Positions 17,733 to 26,821 of a stretch of DNA of 64,000 nt are shown piece by piece. How positions within the stretch are numbered: position 1 is the first letter of the stretch; the number at the start of each line of letters is the position of its first letter. Where the stretch lies: positions 27,828-91,827 of the forward strand of contig JBLXCH010000002.1 in assembly GCA_048265065.1 (NCBI GenBank), written 5' to 3'. Made by a program: the position numbers and the translations under genes. Origin of the DNA: Motiliproteus sp048265065 (lineage in GTDB: Bacteria > Pseudomonadota > Gammaproteobacteria > Pseudomonadales > Balneatricaceae). The notes beneath the pieces were generated by a model. The model was not told the origin of the DNA. It was given only the letters and a program-made list of their open reading frames with translations, and searched no databases.

Positions 17733-20147
17733 ATGATCAAAATCAAAACATTGTTCGGGTTTCTTATAAAATTAGGTTTATTTTGCGCATTAATGGGGGT
17801 TATTGCCGTTGCCGGCGCTTATTTCTATTTTAAGCCGGGCTTGCCCGATGTGCAGCAATTACGTGATGTGCAGCTACAAACACCGATGCGAATATATTCA
17901 GCTGATAAGTTATTAATTGCTGAATATGGAGAAAAGCGTCGTACTCCGGTGGCTTTTGAAGAAATACCGAGCGATTTTATTAATGCGATTTTAGCCGCAG
18001 AAGATAGCCGTTTTTATGAACACTTCGGTGTTGATATAAAAGGTTTGGCGAGAGCCGCTTTCGAACTTGCTAGCACAGGGCGAATTAAAACCGGTGGTAG
18101 TACAATCACCATGCAGGTGGCTCGGAACTATTTTCTTACGCGTAAAAAAACCTTTACCCGCAAATTTAGTGAGATTTTTCTAGCGATTCAGATTGAGCAG
18201 GAATTGAGCAAAGAGGAAATTCTTGAGTTATACCTGAATAAAATTTACTTAGGTAACCGTGCTTACGGTATTCAGGCCGCTGCGAATGCTTATTATGGAC
18301 GAAATATAGACCAGCTGAGCATTGCTGAGCTTGCCATGATCGCCGGTCTACCAAAGGCGCCCTCCGCCTATAATCCGATTGCAAACCCTTCACGAGCTTT
18401 AGAGCGACGAAATTGGATATTGTCGCGAATGAAGATACTTAACTTCATTACTGACTTTACCTACGAAGAAGCTAAAGCGGCGCCGATCACCGCCAAATAT
18501 CACGGTACAGACATTCAACTCTACGCACCTTATGTGGCTGAAATGGCTCGTAAAGAAATGTTGGATCAATACGGAGATAGCGTCTATACCGACGGCTTTG
18601 ATGTTTACACTACCGTCAGAGGCCTAGACCAATCCGCGGCAAATAATGCAGTGGTGAATGGTTTGTTAGCCTATGAGCATCGTCACGGATACCGCGGTCC
18701 TGAAAAGCGGCCGTTTATTGATGATCTTAATGTATTGAACGACCATCAAGAACTGCTTAAGCAGCTTAACAAAGAGCCTAAGTTCGGTGATTTGTTGCCG
18801 GCAGTGGTTATCGATATCAATGATGAAGCTGCGAGCGTTGTTATTCCATCGGGTGAAATTGTTTCGTTATCCTTAGCAGCAATGGAGTGGGCGCGTGAAT
18901 TTAAATCGGTGAACGCCCGTGGTGGCAAGCCAAAGTCGGTCAGTGATGTGCTTGCCGTGAACGACTTGATTCGAGTTATTCAGCGAGAAGAGGGTTGGGA
19001 GTTAGCTCAGGTGCCCGTTGTGCAAGGGGCGTTTGTGGCGCTTTCGCCGAATAATGGCGCTGTAAGGGCGTTGGTTGGCGGCTTTAATTTTGTCCACAGT
19101 AAGTTTAATCGTGCTATTCAGGCGTACCGGCAGCCGGGATCGAATTTTAAACCGTTTATTTACACAGCAGCGCTGGAGGGAGGTTTTACTCCTGCAACAT
19201 TGATCAATGATGCGCCGGTTGTGTTCGAAGATAAAAATCTTGAAAGCAGCTGGCGTCCTGAAAACTATAGCAAGAAGTTTTATGGACCGACTCGATTGAG
19301 AGAGGCGCTTTATAAATCACGTAATTTGGTCTCTATCCGTATTCTAAAGTCTTTAGGGGTTAGCAATGCGGTTAACTATCTTGAAAATTTAGGCTTTGAT
19401 CCAAGTCGCTTGCCTCATAACTTATCACTTGCTTTAGGTAGTGCAGATGTGACGCCGTTAGAGTTGGTGACCGGCTATGCCAGTTTTGCCAACCAAGGCT
19501 ACCGTGTGACTCCTTATATAGTGGATGAGGTCGTAATTGAAGGTGAGCGTGTTTTCAAAGCATTGCCGCCCACCGTGTGCGATAACTGTCTCTATGTGGC
19601 TGACGATGAGCACCCGACTGCTGAACAAATTGAGTCTGCCCAGCAGATTACCCATTACCCGCAGGCGACTCGGGTATTGGATGAACGTGCGGTATATCTG
19701 ATGACGAATATTATGCAAGACGTGATTAAGCGAGGTACGGCGAGAAAAGCCAAAGTGTTAGGGCGTAATGATTTAGCCGGCAAGACAGGTACTACCAATG
19801 ATCAGAAGGATGCTTGGTTTTCAGGCTTTAACTCCGATGTTGTGGCGTCGGCATGGGTAGGGTTTGATCAGCCAACAACGCTGGGTCGTAATGAATTTGG
19901 GGGCACGGCAGCGCTGCCTATGTGGATTGAATTTATGGACGCCGTGCTTGAAGGTACGCCTGAGCGTCAAGCCAAGCCGCCAGCGGGTATAGTGAGTGTG
20001 CGAATTGATCCTGCAACAGGTTTGTTGGCTTACCCTGGTCAGAAGAATGCTGTGTTTGAAATTTTCCGTGAGGAGTCTGTGCCTCGTGAAACAGCTAAGT
20101 CTGCTGAGGTTTCAGAGAAACAGGTCACTACAGATGAGTTGTTTTGA
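17733..20147 (+). CDS. ponA: Penicillin-binding protein 1A (bifunctional)
   Basis: Polymerises and crosslinks peptidoglycan. The 804 residues comprise an N-terminal membrane anchor (about 8-30), the family-51 glycosyltransferase with catalytic Glu90 in EDSRFYEH and the GGSTITMQ motif (121-128), an inserted OB-like domain, and the transpeptidase with nucleophile Ser470 in SNFK, an SRN motif (KSRN) and KTGT (684-687). All catalytic motifs are intact. It is divergent from pilM and followed by a strong bidirectional terminator. Confidence 0.97.
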   Translation: MIKIKTLFGFLIKLGLFCALMGVIAVAGAYFYFKPGLPDVQQLRDVQLQTPMRIYSADKLLIAEYGEKRRTPVAFEEIPSDFINAILAAEDSRFYEHFGVDIKGLARAAFELASTGRIKTGGSTITMQVARNYFLTRKKTFTRKFSEIFLAIQIEQELSKEEILELYLNKIYLGNRAYGIQAAANAYYGRNIDQLSIAELAMIAGLPKAPSAYNPIANPSRALERRNWILSRMKILNFITDFTYEEAKAAPITAKYHGTDIQLYAPYVAEMARKEMLDQYGDSVYTDGFDVYTTVRGLDQSAANNAVVNGLLAYEHRHGYRGPEKRPFIDDLNVLNDHQELLKQLNKEPKFGDLLPAVVIDINDEAASVVIPSGEIVSLSLAAMEWAREFKSVNARGGKPKSVSDVLAVNDLIRVIQREEGWELAQVPVVQGAFVALSPNNGAVRALVGGFNFVHSKFNRAIQAYRQPGSNFKPFIYTAALEGGFTPATLINDAPVVFEDKNLESSWRPENYSKKFYGPTRLREALYKSRNLVSIRILKSLGVSNAVNYLENLGFDPSRLPHNLSLALGSADVTPLELVTGYASFANQGYRVTPYIVDEVVIEGERVFKALPPTVCDNCLYVADDEHPTAEQIESAQQITHYPQATRVLDERAVYLMTNIMQDVIKRGTARKAKVLGRNDLAGKTGTTNDQKDAWFSGFNSDVVASAWVGFDQPTTLGRNEFGGTAALPMWIEFMDAVLEGTPERQAKPPAGIVSVRIDPATGLLAYPGQKNAVFEIFREESVPRETAKSAEVSEKQVTTDELF

Positions 20148-20185
20148 AGAAATTTGTTGTCGATAGAGGCAGCAACAATAGGCAC

Positions 20186-20213
20186 AAAAAAACCCGCATT
20201 TAGCGGGTTTTTT
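20186..20213. terminator. Bidirectional rho-independent terminator
   Basis: A 7-bp GC-rich stem AACCCGC/GCGGGTT with a 5-base loop is preceded by an A tract and followed by a T tract. It can stop both ponA (forward) and rpmE (reverse). It lies 38 bases after the ponA stop and 14 bases past the rpmE stop. Confidence 0.9.
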
Positions 20214-20227
20214 AGGAGTAGACTGGC

Positions 20228-20443
20228 TTACTTCTTCAGACTACGGCTGCCAAAACGCTTGTTGAAGCGATCAATACGGCCACCTGAATCTAGAACTTTT
20301 TGCTTACCGGTGTAGAAAGGGTGGCAAGCGCCGCATACGTCCAAGTGCATGTCAGTAGCGAGAGTAGAGCGAGTCTTGATTACATTACCGCAACTGCAAG
20401 TCGCTGTAATGTCTTCGTATTTTGGATGAATGTCTGCTTTCAT
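20228..20443 (-). CDS. rpmE: Ribosomal protein bL31 (zinc-binding type)
   Basis: A 71-residue large-subunit ribosomal protein, starting at MKADIHPKYE. The ATG at 20443 follows a GAGG ribosome-binding site; the open frame extends 40 codons further upstream, but that extension has no family similarity. Cysteines 16, 18, 37 and 40 are all present, so this is the zinc-containing C+ paralogue rather than the zinc-free one induced in starvation. It is a single gene, divergent from priA and sharing a terminator with ponA. Confidence 0.96.
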   Translation of the reverse strand: MKADIHPKYEDITATCSCGNVIKTRSTLATDMHLDVCGACHPFYTGKQKVLDSGGRIDRFNKRFGSRSLKK

Positions 20444-20679
20444 TGCATTAGCCTCATAATTTGTTCCGCACCGCAAACCAGGTTTTTCACTGGACACCGT
20501 GCCATCGTCTCCAGACTTCGAAGAGCGGCGCATTCTAACAGACATTGGTTGATTAGCAAGCATTCAGCAATATCGACACGAGTTGCTGAATCCAATGGCG
20601 TTAAAGAAAGCGTAAATCGAACAGCGGTGATACCATGACTCAGACCGTCATTTAACTCAAGCGTTGCTATTAATCTTCG

Positions 20680-22890
20680 ATGTCAGATTCTCCAACACCG
20701 ATTCTTCAATTGGCGCTGCCTTCTCCGCTCCGTCGCACCTTTGATTATCTCCCGCCAGAGTCTAAGCACAGTGCTGAATTCAAAATAGGTACGCGATTCT
20801 TGGTGCCCTTCGGGAATCGGCAGCTGGTGGGCTTGTTAGTTGGTGTTGCCGAGCAATCGCCTTTTCTTGACAAGCTTCGCCCTGCTTTATCGTGTTTGGA
20901 TGACGAGCCTGTTCTTCCTTCTGCATTAGTAGAGTTGGCCATTTGGGCGACTCGCTACTATCAATACCCGATTGGTGATGGCGTATTGTCATTTCTGCCG
21001 GGGCTTATTCGTAAAGGTGAGCCTGCGGCATTGCGGCCAGAACTACGCTGGGTCATTGATGATAGCGTGGTTGTTGAAAAACTCACCGTCAAGCAGCAAG
21101 GGTTGTACGAATTATTGCAAATGCAGTCGCAAGGGTTGTCCACCGAAAGAATTAAACGTGAGGGCTTTTCGCGAGGTATTTTGAAGGCGCTGCAAGATAA
21201 AGCGCTAGTTACTCAGCGGGAGTTTGCGCCTGATTTCATTGCATGCCAACCGTCTGCTGCGGAGATTCTTAATGAAGCCGTATTGCCATTGAACGACGAA
21301 CAGCATAGTGCTTTAGCTACGCTTGTTGAACACATTAATGTATTTCAATGCTCGCTGTTGCAGGGAGTGACAGGTAGCGGTAAGACAGAAGTTTACCTAC
21401 AGCTTATTCAAGCAGTGCTTGAGCAAGGTAAGCAAGCGTTAGTGATGGTGCCTGAGATTGGCTTGACGCCGCAGACTGTTGGGCGCTTTCAACAGCGTTT
21501 TTCAGTGCCAGTTGTTGTAATGCATTCGGGTATGACTGATCGTGAGCGATTGGATGCTTGGGTAATGATGAAAAGTGGTCAAGCGCGAATTTTGATTGGC
21601 ACTCGCTCCGCGGTGCTGACGCCTTGTAAAGCGCTGGGTGTCATCATTATTGATGAAGAGCACGACGGCTCTTTTAAACAGCAAGAAGGCTTCCGCTACT
21701 CGGCACGTGATATTGCTATTATGCGAGCTCGCGATGAAGGTGTTCCTATTGTGCTGGGTTCCGCCACACCATCATTAGAATCATTTCAAAATGCACAGCA
21801 AGGACGATACGGTTGGCTCCAGCTCAACGAGCGCGCTGGTGGCGCATCGATGCCTCGTTTTCGTTTATTGGATGTACGCCAAGAAGTTTTGCACGAAGGG
21901 CTCAGTGATGAGTTGATTGATGCCTTGCGGTCACGGCTGCAACAGGGCGAGCAAGTGATGGTTTTTCTCAATCGACGGGGCTTTGCGCCGACGTTGATGT
22001 GCCATGATTGTGGCTGGCTTGCCGATTGTCGTCATTGTGATGCGCGATACACGCTGCACCGTTTCCCCGCGCACCTGCATTGTCATCATTGCGATCATCA
22101 GCAACCTATACCGTTAGCTTGCCCCAAGTGTCAAAGCAGAAACTTACAACCTTTAGGTTCGGGAACTGAACGAGTAGAAGCAGCGCTAGAGCGTGCTTTC
22201 GCGGATGTACCAGTGATCCGTGTTGATCGGGACAGTACGCGTCGAAAAAATGCGATGAAAGACATCTTGGCGCAGATTCACCAAGCCGGGCCTTGCATCT
22301 TATTGGGCACGCAAATGTTGGCAAAAGGCCATCATTTCCCCAGAGTAACCTTAGTGGCAATTCTTGATGCAGATGCTGGGCTGTTTAGTGCTGATTTTAG
22401 AGGGATGGAAAAAACCGCACAGCTGATTCTACAAGTGGCAGGGCGTGCCGGGCGCTCTGGGCAAACAGGTGAAGTCATCATGCAAACCCACTGTGCAGAC
22501 CACCCTCGATTAGCCGCAATGGTCGAGCAAAATTATACCGAATTTGCTGAAGCTGAATTAACATTACGGGAACAGGGTAATTTACCGCCGTTTATAAATC
22601 TGGCACTGATTCGTGCTGAAGCCATTAGTGTGGGCCGAGCGGAAGCGTTTTTGCAGGTTATTCGTGAAGTGTTGCAGTCGTTAGAACTACCGTCAATCGA
22701 ACTTATCGGCCCCATGCCTTCACCGATGGAAAAACGTGCTGGACGTTTCCGTGCACAACTTTTATTACAGTCAAAACAACGCAGTAGCCTGCAGCGTGTT
22801 TGTAGCCAGTTAGCGCACTTGATGGAGAACAATAAACAGGCAAAGAAAGTTCGTTGGTCCATCGATATCGATCCATTGGATATGTTTTAA
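20680..22890 (+). CDS. priA: Primosomal protein N' (replication restart helicase PriA)
   Basis: A 3'-to-5' DNA helicase that reloads the replisome at stalled forks. The 736 residues comprise an N-terminal 3'-DNA-binding domain, a winged-helix region, a helicase core with Walker A GVTGSGKT (about 229-236) and a DEEH box (about 325), a cysteine-rich zinc insertion (about 440-485, eight cysteines in four CxxC pairs) and a C-terminal helicase lobe with QVAGRAGR. The neighbourhood rpmE-priA-ftsN-hslVU is conserved in gammaproteobacteria. Confidence 0.97.
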   Translation: MSDSPTPILQLALPSPLRRTFDYLPPESKHSAEFKIGTRFLVPFGNRQLVGLLVGVAEQSPFLDKLRPALSCLDDEPVLPSALVELAIWATRYYQYPIGDGVLSFLPGLIRKGEPAALRPELRWVIDDSVVVEKLTVKQQGLYELLQMQSQGLSTERIKREGFSRGILKALQDKALVTQREFAPDFIACQPSAAEILNEAVLPLNDEQHSALATLVEHINVFQCSLLQGVTGSGKTEVYLQLIQAVLEQGKQALVMVPEIGLTPQTVGRFQQRFSVPVVVMHSGMTDRERLDAWVMMKSGQARILIGTRSAVLTPCKALGVIIIDEEHDGSFKQQEGFRYSARDIAIMRARDEGVPIVLGSATPSLESFQNAQQGRYGWLQLNERAGGASMPRFRLLDVRQEVLHEGLSDELIDALRSRLQQGEQVMVFLNRRGFAPTLMCHDCGWLADCRHCDARYTLHRFPAHLHCHHCDHQQPIPLACPKCQSRNLQPLGSGTERVEAALERAFADVPVIRVDRDSTRRKNAMKDILAQIHQAGPCILLGTQMLAKGHHFPRVTLVAILDADAGLFSADFRGMEKTAQLILQVAGRAGRSGQTGEVIMQTHCADHPRLAAMVEQNYTEFAEAELTLREQGNLPPFINLALIRAEAISVGRAEAFLQVIREVLQSLELPSIELIGPMPSPMEKRAGRFRAQLLLQSKQRSSLQRVCSQLAHLMENNKQAKKVRWSIDIDPLDMF

Positions 22891-22923
22891 TTCGCTGTCT
22901 ACCTAGGATTTTTGAGTAACAGA

Positions 22924-23550
22924 ATGGCACGGGATTACGTTAATAAACCTAAAGCACGCAAAGGCGCTGTTCGTCGCTCCCCCGTGAGCAAAGGTAAAAA
23001 GAAAAAAGCCAATAAAGGGAAGCTGTTTTCTTTGTTTGCGCTTTTAGTGTTGATTGCTGCACTAGGCTTTGGTCTTTACAAACTTGCCTTGGTGAAGCCT
23101 GATGGTGAAGCGACTCAAGCGAAAGTTCAGCAGGAAGCGCAACGCACCACAGAGCAGAATCCGGTAAAAACGACAGTAGACACCAAGGGGTCTCCCGATG
23201 TGCAAGAGAGTAACGATGACTACAGTTTCTACGAGATTTTGCCAAAAAGTGAAGTGATCCCGCCGCTAGTACCAGAGTACAAGTCGACCCCGAAATCTGC
23301 AAAAAGCTATAGCCTCTATGTCTTGCAAGCGGGCTCATTTCGTAATGAGCAGGATGCTGACAGGTTGCGTGCAGAGTTGATCTTGCAAGGCTTGCCAAAT
23401 GTCGTGGCGAATAAAGTAGAGTCAAGTAGCGGTGCTGTCTGGTACCGTGTCCGCACGGGCCCGTTTGATTCTCGTTCCAAGCTGAATAAAGCGCAGGATC
23501 AGTTAGTCAGAATGAATCTGCAACCAATGCAGATTAAGCTGAAAGAGTAG
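22924..23550 (+). CDS. ftsN: Cell division protein FtsN-like SPOR-domain protein
   Basis: A 208-residue bitopic protein: a basic cytoplasmic tail beginning MARDYV (E. coli FtsN begins MAQRDYV), one membrane helix (about 34-56), a periplasmic linker and a C-terminal SPOR domain (about 130-205) that binds septal glycan strands. I chose the ATG at 22924 on this similarity; a TTG 12 bases upstream is the alternative. It sits between priA and hslV, where E. coli also has ftsN. FtsN triggers septal peptidoglycan synthesis. The linker is short for FtsN, so some annotators would call it only a SPOR-domain protein. Confidence 0.82.
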   Translation: MARDYVNKPKARKGAVRRSPVSKGKKKKANKGKLFSLFALLVLIAALGFGLYKLALVKPDGEATQAKVQQEAQRTTEQNPVKTTVDTKGSPDVQESNDDYSFYEILPKSEVIPPLVPEYKSTPKSAKSYSLYVLQAGSFRNEQDADRLRAELILQGLPNVVANKVESSSGAVWYRVRTGPFDSRSKLNKAQDQLVRMNLQPMQIKLKE

Positions 23551-23553
23551 CTG

Positions 23554-23581
23554 CTTGAAATTTTTAACTTAACCGCCATAT
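23554..23581 (+). promoter_or_regulatory. Sigma-32-type heat-shock promoter for hslVU
   Basis: CTTGAAA (23554-23560), 13 bases, then CGCCATAT (23574-23581). The established RpoH consensus is CTTGAAA followed after 11-16 bases by CCCCATNT, so 14 of the 15 constrained positions are matched (the last motif has one mismatch). It begins 4 bases after the ftsN stop and lies upstream of hslV, a known heat-shock operon. The predicted transcript start is near 23588. Confidence 0.8.
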
Positions 23582-23595
23582 ATCTTTCAATACAT

Positions 23596-23609
23596 CGCAT
23601 ATTTATGCG
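23596..23609 (+). promoter_or_regulatory. 5' leader hairpin of hslVU mRNA
   Basis: CGCAT-ATTT-ATGCG forms a 5-bp stem and 4-base loop about 8 bases from the predicted transcript start. A 5' stem-loop contributes to hslVU mRNA stability in E. coli. The same role here is inferred. Confidence 0.4.
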
Positions 23610-23695
23610 CTAGTCGCTGGTTCATTCACTTTGCACTGACCTTTTCCTAGCACGGTGAACAGCAGTTTCATGCATTAACAGTTTCAGGAATTTTC

Positions 23696-24226
23696 ATGAC
23701 AACGATCGTATCAGTTCGCCGTGACGGCAAAGTAGCACTGGGTGGTGATGGCCAAGTCTCTTTGGGTAATACCGTGATGAAAGGCAACGCGCGCAAAGTT
23801 CGCCGCCTTTATCACGGTGAAGTCATCGCTGGTTTTGCTGGTGGTACAGCAGACGCCTTTACGTTGTTCGAGCGCTTCGAAGCACAGCTGGAGAAATATC
23901 AAGGGCAATTGGTGCGTTCAGCGGTAGAGCTGGCTAAAGATTGGCGCTCAGATAGAGCGCTTCGTAAGCTCGAAGCTATGTTAATTGTAGCCAATAAAGA
24001 AGCTTCACTTATCATCACTGGTAATGGCGATGTTGTTGAGCCAGAAGAAGGCTTAGTCGCTATTGGTTCTGGCGGTAATTTTGCACAGGCTGCAGCGCGC
24101 GCATTAATGGAAAACACCGAGCTTCCCGCGCCTGAAATCGTCGAAAAGAGTTTAAATATAGCTGCGGATATTTGCGTCTACACTAATCATTCCCTAGTGA
24201 TTGAAATATTAGAAACGGTAGATTAA
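23696..24226 (+). CDS. hslV: ATP-dependent protease subunit HslV (ClpQ)
   Basis: The proteolytic core of the HslVU complex, a two-ring dodecamer. The 176-residue protein begins MTTIVSVRR; removal of Met exposes the catalytic Thr. The following GKVALGGDGQVSLG stretch is diagnostic. An AGGAA ribosome-binding site sits 5 bases before the ATG. It is co-transcribed with hslU from the sigma-32-type promoter upstream. Confidence 0.97.
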   Translation: MTTIVSVRRDGKVALGGDGQVSLGNTVMKGNARKVRRLYHGEVIAGFAGGTADAFTLFERFEAQLEKYQGQLVRSAVELAKDWRSDRALRKLEAMLIVANKEASLIITGNGDVVEPEEGLVAIGSGGNFAQAAARALMENTELPAPEIVEKSLNIAADICVYTNHSLVIEILETVD

Positions 24227-24308
24227 TAAGCGGTATTTTAGTTCTCTCTAAAGATTCAAAAATTAAGATTTAAGGTAATTTATTACCTGTAATAAAGAGA
24301 AAAGTTTT

Positions 24309-25637
24309 ATGTCACAAATGACTCCACGGGAAATTGTTCATGAATTAGACCGCCATATTGTTGGGCAGTCTGATGCGAAAAGAGCCGTTGCAATAGCGCT
24401 GAGAAATCGTTGGCGTCGTATGCAGCTCCCAGAGGAGTTGCGTAATGAAGTGACCCCTAAAAATATTTTAATGATTGGGCCAACGGGTGTCGGTAAAACG
24501 GAAATTGCGCGTCGCCTAGCCAAGCTAGCCAATGCTCCTTTTATTAAGATCGAAGCGACAAAGTTCACAGAAGTCGGTTATGTAGGGCGCGATGTTGAGT
24601 CGATCATCCGTGATCTTGCTGACATGGCGATAAAAATGCTGCGTGAGCAAGAAATGTCAAAAGTACAACATCGCGCAAGTGATGCCGCGGAAGAACGTAT
24701 TCTCGATGCGTTACTGCCTCCTGCTCGTGGCGGTTATGACAATGATGAAAAACCGACAGACTCTACCACTCGCCAATTATTCCGAAAGAAACTTCGCGAA
24801 GGTCAGTTGGACGATAAAGAGATTGAGATTGAGGTAAGTAACAAACCTGTTGGCGTGGAAATTATGGCGCCTCCTGGTATGGAGGATATGACCTCACAGT
24901 TGCAAAACATGTTTTCCAGTTTAGGTAATGACCGTAAGCAGAATCGTAAACTGAAAGTCAAAGATGCGCTGAAACAGTTGCAAGATGAAGAAGCTGCTGC
25001 GTTGGTTAAAGAAGATGAAATCAAGGCGAAAGCAATCGACTTGGTTGAGCAAAATGGTATCGTTTTTCTTGATGAGATTGATAAGGTTGCCAAGCGTACC
25101 GAGGCCACAGGGGGTGACGTTTCTCGGGAAGGTGTACAACGTGATTTATTGCCATTAATAGAAGGTAGTACCGTCAACACCAAGTTTGGAATGATTAAAA
25201 CGGACCACATTTTGTTTATTGCTTCAGGTGCGTTTCATTTGGCTAAACCTTCAGATTTGATTCCTGAGCTACAAGGCCGTTTACCGATTCGAGTAGAGTT
25301 GTCACCGTTAACGCCTGAAGACTTCCGCCGTATTCTCACCGAGCCTAACGCGTCATTAACCCGCCAGTATCAAGCGCTATTGAAGACTGAAGGTGTTAAT
25401 ATCGAATTTGCAACAGACGGTATCGAGCGTATCGCCGAGATGGCTTATGAAGTTAACGAACGTACGGAAAATATCGGTGCTCGTCGCTTGCACACCATGA
25501 TGGAGCGGTTACTTGAAGAGTTATCTTTTGATGCGAGCGACCGTAGTGGTGAAACCATTAAAATTGATGCTGAGAGAGTTAATGAAGCTCTCGGTGAATT
25601 GGCTCAAGATGAAGATCTAAGCCGTTATATCCTCTAA
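24309..25637 (+). CDS. hslU: ATP-dependent protease ATPase subunit HslU (ClpY)
   Basis: An AAA+ unfoldase that feeds substrates to HslV. The 442 residues have Walker A GPTGVGKT (57-64), an inserted I domain (about 110-240), Walker B VFLDEID (about 251-257), a sensor region and the C-terminal YIL tail that docks into HslV. It is separated from hslV by 82 bases containing a small AT-rich hairpin (AGGTAA-TTTA-TTACCT, 24273-24288). Confidence 0.97.
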   Translation: MSQMTPREIVHELDRHIVGQSDAKRAVAIALRNRWRRMQLPEELRNEVTPKNILMIGPTGVGKTEIARRLAKLANAPFIKIEATKFTEVGYVGRDVESIIRDLADMAIKMLREQEMSKVQHRASDAAEERILDALLPPARGGYDNDEKPTDSTTRQLFRKKLREGQLDDKEIEIEVSNKPVGVEIMAPPGMEDMTSQLQNMFSSLGNDRKQNRKLKVKDALKQLQDEEAAALVKEDEIKAKAIDLVEQNGIVFLDEIDKVAKRTEATGGDVSREGVQRDLLPLIEGSTVNTKFGMIKTDHILFIASGAFHLAKPSDLIPELQGRLPIRVELSPLTPEDFRRILTEPNASLTRQYQALLKTEGVNIEFATDGIERIAEMAYEVNERTENIGARRLHTMMERLLEELSFDASDRSGETIKIDAERVNEALGELAQDEDLSRYIL

Positions 25638-25650
25638 CAGGAGGTGTCCG

Positions 25651-26052
25651 ATGAGTGACAATAAACCGTTAAAAATCGCCTTGCATTCCGAGTCGAAAGA
25701 GCTGGAACTGCAATATCAAGATGGCACTTACCGTCTGTCGGCGGAGCTCTTACGAGTGATGTCGCCATCAGCGGAAGTGCGTGGACACCATGCTGGCCAA
25801 GAAACCCTGCAAACAGGTAAGCGTAACGTGGGTATTACAGGTATTGAGCCTGTTGGTTATTACGCGATCAAACTGATTTTCAGTGATGGGCACGATTCTG
25901 GGTTATACACGTGGGAATACTTGCGTGAGCTTTCGGAAACACAAGAAACCAAATGGCAGTGCTATGTGCAAAAGTTGAAGGCAACCGGTGGTAGCCGCGA
26001 TGTTGATAGTACCAGCGAGCCGCAAATTGAAGAAAAACGCTGCTTGCACTAG
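25651..26052 (+). CDS. DUF971 (gamma-butyrobetaine hydroxylase-like N-terminal domain) protein
   Basis: A 133-residue single-domain protein similar to the N-terminal domain of gamma-butyrobetaine hydroxylases, recognised by LHSESKELELQYQDG, the SPSAEVRGH segment and the final SDGHDSGLYTWEYL motif. It lacks the oxygenase domain, so it is not a hydroxylase. A perfect AGGAGGT ribosome-binding site precedes the start, 13 bases after hslU, so it is translated from the hslVU transcript. The hslU-DUF971 linkage is conserved in Pseudomonas. A role in metal or Fe-S handling has been suggested for the family, but I cannot show it here. Confidence 0.85.
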   Translation: MSDNKPLKIALHSESKELELQYQDGTYRLSAELLRVMSPSAEVRGHHAGQETLQTGKRNVGITGIEPVGYYAIKLIFSDGHDSGLYTWEYLRELSETQETKWQCYVQKLKATGGSRDVDSTSEPQIEEKRCLH

Positions 26053-26058
26053 GAGTCA

Positions 26059-26688
26059 ATGATGGTGAATCCTGTCCTTGAAGAGTCAGTGATGCTGATT
26101 GAGGTCGCCATCAAAAAGCTTGTTAAAGCAGACCTGGCGGCCGCTTCACGGTTGGGGAAGCTGCAAGGGAAAGTGCTTTGTGTCGAGCTGACGTCACCAT
26201 TGATGACCTTCTATGTTGCACCTGTTGTCGATGGGCTTGAGTTTGGCTTTGATGAACAAAATGCTGATTGTACGATAACGGGTAGTTGGGTCGACTTTTT
26301 ATCGGTAGCCGAAGACGAGCAACGCCTGTTTAGTAGCAACATCAAACTCGATGGTGATTATCACTGGGTGGTTGAACTTAAGTCGATACTTATGAGCTTG
26401 GATGTCGATTGGGAAGGTTTGCTGGCCAAGAATATTGGCGGTTTAGCCGCTCATCAATTAGCACAGTGCTTTCGCTCAACAGGTGTATATGTTGAGCACA
26501 CCTCGACACTGCTGCGTCGCGACATTAGTGACTATCTTCATGAAGAACTCCGGATTTTGCCATCAAGACCGGAGCTTAAGCAGTTTTATTCTTGGGTAGA
26601 TGCTGAGCGTTTAGCCGTTGATCGTCTACAAGCGCGGATTCAACGGTTAGAGCAAAAAGCTAAAGCCGCGATAGACCTTTCTGACTAG
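26059..26688 (+). CDS. ubiJ: Ubiquinone biosynthesis accessory factor UbiJ (SCP2 domain)
   Basis: A 209-residue soluble accessory protein that binds lipid ubiquinone intermediates in the Ubi complex. An N-terminal SCP2-like domain (about 15-115; GKVLCVEL, then ADCTITGSWVDFL, then KLDGDYHWV) is followed by helices and a C-terminal coiled coil (LQARIQRLEQKAK). It shares the order and length of E. coli UbiJ. The GGAG site fits the second of two adjacent ATGs (26062) slightly better. UbiJ usually lies between ubiE and ubiB; here it is about 32 kb from them, behind DUF971. Confidence 0.85.
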   Translation: MMVNPVLEESVMLIEVAIKKLVKADLAAASRLGKLQGKVLCVELTSPLMTFYVAPVVDGLEFGFDEQNADCTITGSWVDFLSVAEDEQRLFSSNIKLDGDYHWVVELKSILMSLDVDWEGLLAKNIGGLAAHQLAQCFRSTGVYVEHTSTLLRRDISDYLHEELRILPSRPELKQFYSWVDAERLAVDRLQARIQRLEQKAKAAIDLSD

Positions 26689-26699
26689 CTCTGACTAGT
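26680..26699 (+). repeat. 10-bp tandem duplication across the ubiJ stop codon
   Basis: TCTGACTAGC is followed directly by TCTGACTAGT, so the ubiJ stop codon and its flank are present twice. Nine of ten bases are identical. Confidence 0.6.
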
Positions 26700-26821
26700 A
26701 GTGCTGTCACCTCCAATATTTAAAAACTATACTTCACGATAAATAGCGACGTTAAAATACGAACGAGAATGCAAGAATAATAAAATAAGAATCATAGAAT
26801 AACGACAAAGGACGCTGAACT

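Noticed and set aside
22949..23425. 158-codon minus-strand frame across ftsN
   Set aside because: Antisense to a conserved gene in conserved synteny; composition is that of a shadow frame.
24803..25210. 135-codon minus-strand frame inside hslU
   Set aside because: Fully antisense to the HslU I domain and Walker B region; no recognisable motif.
26740..26810. A-rich degenerate repeat (AGAATAAT/AGAATCAT) upstream of the SpoIIAA-like gene
   Set aside because: Units are too short and variable to distinguish from AT-rich intergenic sequence.
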